NCBI GenBank assembly: GCA_021791235.1
Contig: JAJYXA010000142.1
Span: 1 to 11,679, forward strand
Direction of reading: 5' to 3'
Length of the DNA stretch: 11,679 bases
From: Pseudomonadota bacterium
GTDB taxonomy: Bacteria > Pseudomonadota > Gammaproteobacteria > Burkholderiales > Thiobacillaceae
The translations under genes were made by a program, and so were the position numbers. Below are positions 7,282-11,679 of the stretch, in pieces (position 1 is the stretch's first letter; each line of letters starts with the position of its first letter). The notes below the pieces were generated by a model that was not told the origin of the DNA, did no database searches, and saw only the letters and a program-made list of their open reading frames with translations.

Positions 7282-8007
7282 ATGAGCCGAACACCCCGTG
7301 TCTGGGTCGTCGATGACGACCCGGAATTGCGCAAGCTGCTGGTTGAATACCTCGGTCAAAACGACTTCGAGGTGCGCGCCCTCCCCGACGCACGCGATCT
7401 GGAGCGTCGGCTCACCCGTCAGCGGCCGGACCTGCTGGTCCTCGACCTGATGCTGCCCGGGATCGACGGGCTGGAGATCTGCCGACGCTTGCGGGCGGCG
7501 GGCGACGATATTCCGATCATCATGCTGACCGCGAAGAGCGATCCCGTCGATCGGGTCGTCGGCATCGAGCTGGGCGCCGACGATTATCTGGGCAAGCCGT
7601 TTCTGCCGCGCGAACTGACGGCGAGAATCCAGGCCGTGCTGCGCCGACGCACCCCCCTGCCGCCGGGGACGCCGATCGCGGACGGCAATACGGTGCGTTT
7701 CGGCGAATGCCGGCTGGATCTGACCACGCGCACGCTCTGGCGCGGGGAGCTCAAGGTGGAGCTCACCTCCGGCGAATTCGCGCTGCTCTCCGCCTTCGTC
7801 AGGCATCCCCACCAGCCGCTGACGCGCGAGCGCCTGCTCGAGCTCGCCCGCGGGCCGAGTTCGGAAACCTTCGACCGCAGCGTCGATGTGCAGATTTCCC
7901 GTCTGCGCAAGCTGGTCGAACCGGACCAAGGCAAGCCGCATCACATCCAGACGGTGTGGGGCTTCGGCTACGTCTTCGTGCCGGACAACGACCGGGTCGA
8001 GGCATGA
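7282..8007 (+). CDS. ompR: OmpR-type two-component response regulator
   Basis: A 241-residue response regulator close to enteric OmpR throughout. The receiver domain (about 5-120) has the acidic pair Asp11-Asp12, phospho-acceptor Asp55 in VLDLMLPG, Thr83 in MLTAK and Lys105 in GKPF; Asp55 and Lys105 carry the same numbers as in E. coli OmpR. The winged-helix DNA-binding domain (about 140-235) has LTSGEFALL, ARG, SVDVQISRLRKLVE and IQTVWGFGYVFVPD, the OmpR-subfamily signature. It should bind DNA as a phosphorylated dimer and control envelope or osmotic-response genes, though targets may differ from enterics. The ATG at 7282 lacks a clear ribosome site but fixes the correct N-terminus. It overlaps the kinase gene by four bases (ATGA), so the two are translated together. 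The symbol is by similarity. Confidence 0.92.
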   Translation: MSRTPRVWVVDDDPELRKLLVEYLGQNDFEVRALPDARDLERRLTRQRPDLLVLDLMLPGIDGLEICRRLRAAGDDIPIIMLTAKSDPVDRVVGIELGADDYLGKPFLPRELTARIQAVLRRRTPLPPGTPIADGNTVRFGECRLDLTTRTLWRGELKVELTSGEFALLSAFVRHPHQPLTRERLLELARGPSSETFDRSVDVQISRLRKLVEPDQGKPHHIQTVWGFGYVFVPDNDRVEA

Positions 8008-9296
8008 GGCGGTTTGCCGATTCGCTCTACGCGCGCCTCGCCCTGGTATTGCTGGTGGCGCTGGGCGCGAGTTACGGCACGATGTACTTTCTCTTCCTGG
8101 CGCATCTGGAAGAAACCCGGAACGCCAACATCGCCCGCTTCGTCGCGCAACGGGTGCAGCTCATCGAGGAGTTGCTGGACAGCCGCCCCGACGCCGAACT
8201 GCCGCCCTTGAGCGGTCTGCGCATTGCCGAAAAACCGCCCGCCGCCGAGGGCAGGATTCCTGCCGAAACCCTGCGCTTCGTGACGCAATTGCGCAAGCAT
8301 CTGGCCGCTGAAATGGAGCGCAAGATCGAGCTCGTGCCGGTGCTCCGGCCCGCGCCCGGACTGTGGATACGCCTGCGCCGGCCATCGACTTCCGGGCAAT
8401 GGCTGCTGATGCCCATGCCGCCGGTGCGCTCGAATCGCGGCGCTTCGCTGCGCCTGGTAATGCTGGTCGGCTTCGGGGTGTTCTTCGCCGGCGGCATGAT
8501 CCTGCTTTGGCAGATCCAGCGCCCGCTCAAGCGTCTGGGCCGGGCGCTCGAGACGGTGGGCCATTCTCCCCGCCTCGACAAGCTCCCGCGCGCCGGAGTC
8601 GGGGAGATTCGCATCCTGGGCGAACGCTACAACGACATGGTCGAGCGCCTGCACCGCTACGAAGAGGATCGCGCCACGATGCTCGCCGGCGTCGCCCACG
8701 ATCTGCGCTCGCCGATCACGCGCCTGCGCCTGCTGCTGGAACTGGGGCAGGGCTCGCGCGGCGGTGAAATGCTGCAGAACATCGATGATATCGAGCGGAT
8801 CACCGAACAGTTTCTGGTCTATGCCCGCGGCAGCGACGACGAACCCGTGGAAGAGCGCGACGCCGGCCTGTTCGTCGAGGAGGTCGCCGCGCCCTATCGC
8901 GAGCAGGGCGTGAGCGTCGTCTGCGAGCAGCAGGATCTGCTCGTTGCCGTGCGTGCCAATTCGCTGCGCCGCACGCTGATCAACCTGATCGAGAATGCCC
9001 TCGAGTATGGTCGGTCGCCCGTCGTGGTGAGGGTGGCGCGCCTATCGGGTTCGGTGGCGATTGCGGTCGAGGATGCGGGAGACGGCATCGACCCCGAACA
9101 GATGGCGCAGGCGCTGCGCCCGTTCTCGCGTCTCGACAGCTCGCGCAGCGGCAAGGGCCATTGCGGCTTGGGCCTGGTGATCGCCGCGAAAATCGCCGAG
9201 GAGCACCAGGGCCGGCTGCAGCTTCGCAATTCCGCTGGCGGCGGCTTCGTGGCGGAAATCCTGCTGCCCGCCGCGCCGCGGATTCATAACATTTGA
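8004..9296 (+). CDS. envZ: EnvZ-type sensor histidine kinase
   Basis: A 430-residue inner-membrane histidine kinase, partner of the overlapping OmpR. TM1 is about 11-33, followed by a periplasmic domain of roughly 115 residues and TM2 about 149-170. A HAMP linker (171-222) contains RPLKRLGRALE. The H-box GVAHDLRSPITRLRL carries His232. The ATPase domain has the N-box NLIENALEYG (Asn327, Asn331), G1 box DAGDGID (357-363) and G2 box GHCGLGLVI (385-393). It autophosphorylates on His232 and passes phosphate to Asp55 of OmpR; EnvZ-class kinases also dephosphorylate the regulator. At His+4, where E. coli EnvZ has Thr247, this protein has Ser236, a conservative change at a position important for phosphatase activity. 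The ATG at 8004 lies in the ATGA overlap and gives a normal N-terminus; the longer open frame upstream is inside ompR and rejected. Confidence 0.92.
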   Translation: MRRFADSLYARLALVLLVALGASYGTMYFLFLAHLEETRNANIARFVAQRVQLIEELLDSRPDAELPPLSGLRIAEKPPAAEGRIPAETLRFVTQLRKHLAAEMERKIELVPVLRPAPGLWIRLRRPSTSGQWLLMPMPPVRSNRGASLRLVMLVGFGVFFAGGMILLWQIQRPLKRLGRALETVGHSPRLDKLPRAGVGEIRILGERYNDMVERLHRYEEDRATMLAGVAHDLRSPITRLRLLLELGQGSRGGEMLQNIDDIERITEQFLVYARGSDDEPVEERDAGLFVEEVAAPYREQGVSVVCEQQDLLVAVRANSLRRTLINLIENALEYGRSPVVVRVARLSGSVAIAVEDAGDGIDPEQMAQALRPFSRLDSSRSGKGHCGLGLVIAAKIAEEHQGRLQLRNSAGGGFVAEILLPAAPRIHNI

Positions 9297-9345
9297 TTAC
9301 AAAAACCTCCGCCTTGTGACAGACTTGGAAATACTCTGCCTCGGC

Positions 9346-9372
9346 TCCGCTGCTAGGCTTTGAAACAGCGGA
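9346..9372 (+). repeat. Inverted repeat in the leader of the 81-residue gene
   Basis: TCCGCTG (9346-9352) pairs perfectly with CAGCGGA (9366-9372) around a 13-base loop. With one bulged base the stem can extend by GC/GC outward. It lies in the 113-base gap between envZ and the next gene, about 38 bases before that gene's start. No T-run follows, so it is not a classic terminator; it could be an mRNA leader hairpin or an operator. Confidence 0.35.
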
Positions 9373-9409
9373 AGCGCCCTTCCTTCTTGGGCGAGCGAGG
9401 TGATGAGCG

Positions 9410-9655
9410 ATGCGATCAATCAGGGAACTGCCGACCCTCCTGCTGCTTGCCGGCGGCATCGGTCTGGCCTTGGGCATGTCGAACGGCGCTGTGGCGGCCA
9501 CCGGCAAGGTGCGGACAGTTTCCGCTCAATCCCTGTCTTCGGAACTGAAGCCGTCGCGCGCGCAACGGCCCCGGCACGGGAAGGCCGTCGCCAAGGGCGA
9601 AGTGAGGATCGCCGACCTCCGGGAAAAAATGATTCTCCACCATCTCATGCTCTAA
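9410..9655 (+). CDS. Small exported protein (81 residues), unknown function
   Basis: An 81-residue hypothetical protein. Residues 1-29 look like a signal peptide: a charged start (MRSIRE), a hydrophobic core LLLLAGGIGLALG (10-22) and a cleavage site AVA-A near 29-30. The mature part is about 50 residues, basic and polar, without cysteines, ending REKMILHHLML. The ATG is supported by GAGGTGA (9397-9403) six bases upstream. A longer frame overlapping it from GTG at 9400 encodes an Arg/Pro-rich peptide without features and is rejected. It lies 113 bases after envZ and could be an OmpR target or simply a neighbour. I do not recognise the family. Confidence 0.6.
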   Translation: MRSIRELPTLLLLAGGIGLALGMSNGAVAATGKVRTVSAQSLSSELKPSRAQRPRHGKAVAKGEVRIADLREKMILHHLML

Positions 9656-9730
9656 CTCGTGCGGCGCTGCCCGTGCCGCAGGTGCCGGAAACGAGAGTGC
9701 TCCCAGATACCAGAAAATTGGGTGAGGCGT

Positions 9731-9925
9731 ATGAATGCAAGATCTCTGAAATTGATCGAATTGCTCGAGCCGAGAAAGTTTGCGGCCCCCAAGCTCAACC
9801 GGAAACGTCAGATGGTCACGCGGGTGATCCGGCAACCGGAGATGATCGAATTCGACAGGCTCGATCGGCGGGCAAGAGAGTTGCACCGGAGCCGCGGAGG
9901 AAGCCCCGGCGGCGCGCCGAAATAG
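9731..9925 (+). CDS. Small basic protein (64 residues), unknown function
   Basis: A 64-residue hypothetical protein with 17 Lys/Arg against 7 Asp/Glu, for a net charge near +10. It begins MNARSLKLIELLEPRKFAAP and has a central segment RQMVTRVIRQPEMIEFDRLD (26-45) that could be amphipathic helices; the Gly/Pro-rich tail is probably disordered. There is no signal peptide or cysteine. The ATG at 9731 is preferred because GGGTGAGG (9720-9727) precedes it closely. The frame is open from 9659, but that extension is Cys/Arg-rich and lacks a ribosome site. The charge would fit a nucleic-acid or ribosome-associated protein, but nothing proves it. It sits 75 bases after the 81-residue gene. Confidence 0.5.
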   Translation: MNARSLKLIELLEPRKFAAPKLNRKRQMVTRVIRQPEMIEFDRLDRRARELHRSRGGSPGGAPK

Positions 9926-10012
9926 CCTGTTACGAAGTCGTCCGGAGAGGACACGCTTCAGGCACATCTAGGCGCGATCATGCCGACTCCTTATTCGTTC
10001 CGGAGCCAGCCG

Positions 10013-10534
10013 ATGATTAGTGCGCTGATGGACCTTCTCGGAAACTTCTATCGGACGGGGCAGTTGAAACGGGTGGAAGCAATCGCCGCGAGCATACTCA
10101 CGGCAATCCCCGACGACATCGTCTCCTTGCAATTCCTGGGTCTGGTCTATCGCCGGACCGGTCGCACCCGCGAGGCGCTCCGCCTGTTCCAGCAGGCCGC
10201 CGATAAGCTGGGACGGTTTCCTGCGCCCGACTGCGACACGGATGCGTGCGATCGTTCGCGTTGCCCTTATGCCGCGGCGGATGCCTGCTACCGCGAGGCG
10301 CAAAGCCCGAGCCTGGCCGAGGCATGGTTCGAGCTCGGCCTTGCCTTGAGCGAATCGGGCCAGCTGCCGCTCGCAGCCGCCGCCTTCCGTTCGGCGCGGT
10401 TCGCCCGAACACCGTCTTCGGCGGCGTGCGCGGAAATTGCCGATGCCGAGCGGGAGAGCGGCGGGGGCGTCGCGCTCGGGCCGCCGACCATGGCGCAGAC
10501 CGGCCGGCGGTCCGCCATCCTGGCGCCCACCTGA
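10013..10534 (+). CDS. TPR-like protein with cysteine-rich insert
   Basis: A 173-residue predicted cytoplasmic protein with tetratricopeptide-like helix pairs. Residues about 3-34 (MDLLGNFYRTGQLKRVEAIA), 35-68 (DDIVSLQFLGLVYRRTGRTR onward) and 102-134 (AEAWFELGLALSESGQLPLA onward) each show the small-large residue pattern of a TPR. Between the second and third lies an insert with Cys74, Cys79, Cys84 and Cys92 (spacing C-x4-C-x4-C-x7-C), unusual for a TPR and possibly metal-binding. The C-terminal 35 residues are Gly/Pro/Ala-rich. ATG at 10013 is preferred because CGGAG (10001-10005) stands seven bases upstream; an in-frame ATG at 9980 adds 11 residues without a ribosome site. It is probably a scaffold for protein contacts; the partner is unknown. 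It converges on the repeat-protein gene over 23 bases. Confidence 0.7.
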   Translation: MISALMDLLGNFYRTGQLKRVEAIAASILTAIPDDIVSLQFLGLVYRRTGRTREALRLFQQAADKLGRFPAPDCDTDACDRSRCPYAAADACYREAQSPSLAEAWFELGLALSESGQLPLAAAAFRSARFARTPSSAACAEIADAERESGGGVALGPPTMAQTGRRSAILAPT

Positions 10535-10557
10535 AAACCGCCGGGCGGGCGAGGAGT

Positions 10558-11229
10558 TCAAGCCGCAGCGTTCAGCGCGGCACTGCTCCCGGAAGACGCC
10601 GGACTCGAAGCCGTCGCCGTCGAACCGCTGGAATAGGCGGAGGCGGCGGCCTGGGTGCCCATGCCGTGATGGTGGTGGCGATGATGGAAGGCTGCGATGC
10701 CGGAGCCTTGCAGGTCCTGCTCCAGCTTGGCCAGCAGCGACTGAGCCGAGGTGGTGTTGCCCGACTGGAGCGCCTGCTGCAGCGCGCTCAAATCGGTGCT
10801 CACGGCGGACGCTCCGGATAGCGGCGTCGTTCCCTGCATCGCCGCATAGACCGCCTGCGCCTGATTGAGCGCGGGATCGGTCGCGGCCGTAAGGTCTTGC
10901 TGCAGCTTGGCGAAGGCGCTCTGGGCCGAACTCAAGCTTCCCGACTGCAGGGCGGTCCCCAGCGAGGACCAGTCGGTCGCAACCGTGCCCGTTGCGGCTG
11001 TCGTCGCGACGGAACTCGTCGCCGTGGCCGCTGCCGCTGAGCCGGTGGTCGCGGCCGGAGTGGACGGTTGCAGTTGCTGCAAGAGCGCATAGGCCTGCTG
11101 GGCTCCCGACAGGCTGCCCGATTGCATGGCCTGAAACAGCTGATCGAAATCCTGCAGCGCTTGGTGTTTGGTCGATTGCCAGGCGCTCAGCGCGGTGCCG
11201 GAATTCAACGAAACATTGGATACGGACAT
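10558..11229 (-). CDS. Ala/Ser/Gln-rich protein with three 28-residue repeats
   Basis: A 223-residue low-complexity protein with no signal peptide. Three related units stand at residues 27-54, 86-113 and 146-173, sharing the pattern D-x3-L-x2-A-(M/L)-Q-S-G-x3-(S/G)-A-Q-x4-(A)-x-L-(Q/E)-Q, likely short helical hairpins. They are joined by Ala/Thr/Ser-rich linkers and start 59-60 residues apart. A His-rich patch HHRHHHH (182-188) and a Ser/Ala tail end the protein. The start is the ATG at 11229, since GGAGG (11235-11239, minus strand) lies five bases upstream; a GTG two codons earlier falls in that ribosome site. I recall similar AxQSGxxxxAQxAxxxLQQ proteins in proteobacteria, uncharacterised. 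The His patch may bind metal. It is divergent from the hydrogenase-chaperone gene. Confidence 0.78.
   Translation of the reverse strand: MSVSNVSLNSGTALSAWQSTKHQALQDFDQLFQAMQSGSLSGAQQAYALLQQLQPSTPAATTGSAAAATATSSVATTAATGTVATDWSSLGTALQSGSLSSAQSAFAKLQQDLTAATDPALNQAQAVYAAMQGTTPLSGASAVSTDLSALQQALQSGNTTSAQSLLAKLEQDLQGSGIAAFHHRHHHHGMGTQAAASAYSSGSTATASSPASSGSSAALNAAA
10711..11151 (-). repeat. Three coding repeats of 28 codons
   Basis: Within the minus-strand gene, unit 1 is 11068-11151, unit 2 is 10891-10974 and unit 3 is 10711-10794. All three keep Q-S-G at the same place and A-Q seven to eight residues later. They start 177 and 180 bases apart. The units have diverged at DNA level, so this is an old internal duplication rather than an unstable tandem repeat. 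Confidence 0.75.
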
Positions 11230-11288
11230 AGCCACCTCCCTCTACTCAGTGTTCAGATACGGCCGCAAATCCTCGGCATGACCCGCTC

Positions 11289-11375
11289 GCCGGCAAAACT
11301 TGCCGGCACGCTTTGCCGGCGGAGTCGGACTCGCGCTTGGCTTCGCACGCGATTGCCCGGTGCTTGCGAAGCCAA
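11289..11375. repeat. Cluster of inverted repeats in a divergent intergenic region
   Basis: The 284-base gap between the repeat-protein gene and the HupF/HypC gene holds several perfect palindromes. GCCGGCAA (11289-11296) pairs with TTGCCGGC (11300-11307); the same left arm, extended to GCCGGCAAA, can instead pair with TTTGCCGGC (11312-11320). GAGTC (11322-11326) faces GACTC (11328-11332) around one base. TTGGCTTCGCA (11337-11347) is an 11-base match to TGCGAAGCCAA (11365-11375) with a 17-base loop. No T-run follows. It may be a structured leader of the minus-strand gene, an operator cluster or a short dispersed palindromic element. I see no ORF here. Confidence 0.55.
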
Positions 11376-11454
11376 CAGCAGTATTCATGCCAATAACCGA
11401 CCCGGTAACATCCGTCGATAAGCCCGTGCGGCGGCCACGGGACGAAAAATGACT

Positions 11455-11484
11455 TTGTCATCACCTGCCGGCATCTGCTAATCT
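11455..11484 (+). promoter_or_regulatory. Putative sigma70 promoter for the HupF/HypC gene
   Basis: TTGTCA (11455-11460), five of six to the -35 consensus, is followed after 18 bases by TAATCT (11479-11484), which keeps the key TA and final T of the -10. It lies 29 bases before the ATG in an AT-richer stretch. No FNR-like TTGAT-N4-ATCAA box was seen. Confidence 0.4.
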
Positions 11485-11513
11485 AGGCGACGGAAAAGTG
11501 CGCGAGGCGTGCG

Positions 11514-11679
11514 ATGTGTCTGGGGATCCCGATGCGGGTGACTGAGTGCGACGGCGAGTTCGCCTGGTGCGAGGGGCGCGGCCGGCGCGAACGCCTGAAC
11601 GTGCTGTGGATCGGCGCGGTGACTCCGGGCGAATGGGTGTATGCCTTGCAGGGCCAGGCGCGTCAGCGGCTCGACGAGG
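11514..11679 (+). CDS. hupF: HupF/HypC-family [NiFe]-hydrogenase maturation chaperone (partial)
   Basis: The first 55 codons of a gene cut by the window end. The product begins MCLGIPMRV, the N-terminal signature of HypC/HybG/HupF chaperones, in which Cys2 is exposed after Met removal and binds the Fe(CN)2CO precursor, HypD and the hydrogenase large subunit. The following AWCEGRGRRERLN and PGEWVYALQGQARQRLDE resemble HupF of uptake-hydrogenase operons more than housekeeping HypC, so hupF is given with moderate confidence; hypC is the alternative. The ATG at 11514 fixes the essential Cys2. A weak GAGG (11503-11506) and a putative promoter precede it. No hydrogenase subunit gene lies to its left, so the cluster, if present, continues to the right. 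Confidence 0.85.
   Translation, partial: MCLGIPMRVTECDGEFAWCEGRGRRERLNVLWIGAVTPGEWVYALQGQARQRLDE

Noticed and set aside
5878..7944. 688-codon open frame on the minus strand across the ATP-grasp gene and antisense to ompR
   Set aside because: It is Arg/Pro/Gly-rich, has no recognisable motif and is a frame shadow of GC-rich coding DNA; the real genes in both parts have clear family motifs.
9400..10020. 206-codon frame starting GTG/ATG near the 81-residue gene
   Set aside because: It overlaps two better-supported small genes in another frame and has an Arg/Pro-rich sequence without a signal peptide or domain. It is not impossible, since the small genes are themselves uncertain.
10535..10557. 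Terminator between the convergent TPR and repeat-protein genes
   Set aside because: CCGCC/GGCGG arms are separated by one base and cannot form a normal loop; no T-run.
10666..10686. His-rich run as a sign of an artificial affinity tag
   Set aside because: It contains an Arg, is internal, uses mixed natural context and sits in a low-complexity native protein.

Overview
The window is high-GC, densely packed proteobacterial chromosome. The gene content (an OmpR/EnvZ pair close to the enteric one, small exported proteins with a C-terminal WYFCG...YYPYV...C...W motif, a HupF/HypC chaperone) suggests a betaproteobacterium, possibly Rhodocyclales-like. That placement is an impression from protein style, not a measured result. 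There are thirteen protein-coding genes, the last cut by the window end. I see no tRNA, rRNA, CRISPR array, insertion sequence or phage gene.

Positions 13-3674 hold a tight same-strand block: an FrdA/SdhA-type flavoprotein, a D-2-hydroxyacid dehydrogenase resembling (S)-sulfolactate dehydrogenase SlcC, and an Ldh2-family dehydrogenase resembling (R)-sulfolactate dehydrogenase ComC. In known sulfonate degraders SlcC and ComC together invert the stereocentre of 3-sulfolactate through sulfopyruvate, so that sulfolyase SuyAB can release sulfite. SuyAB is not in view. The flavoprotein is the unexpected partner. A 150-base hairpin-rich leader then precedes an EamA/DMT-type transporter (3825-4733), which starts at TTG.

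Positions 4777-7157 are on the minus strand, listed here in transcription order: a 430-residue protein with a TPR-like N-terminus and an ATP-grasp-like C-terminus, then two small exported proteins, one with the YYPYV motif and one with a glycine zipper. A short divergent intergenic region (7158-7281) separates the ATP-grasp gene from ompR. It carries two GGTAA-type direct repeats exactly one helical turn apart, a possible OmpR autoregulatory site.

Positions 7282-9296 encode the OmpR-type regulator and EnvZ-type kinase, overlapping by four bases. Three small genes follow on the same strand: an 81-residue exported protein, a 64-residue very basic protein and a TPR-like protein with a cysteine-rich insert. 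On the opposite strand, 10558-11229 encodes a low-complexity protein with three 28-residue repeats and a His-rich patch. Upstream of it is a cluster of inverted repeats, then a likely sigma70 promoter and the start of a HupF/HypC-type [NiFe]-hydrogenase maturation chaperone, suggesting a hydrogenase gene cluster continues to the right.

The most distinctive items are the flavoprotein-slcC-comC block, the uncharacterised ATP-grasp protein and the 28-residue repeat protein. I do not see convincing evidence of a wholly new defence or mobile system.
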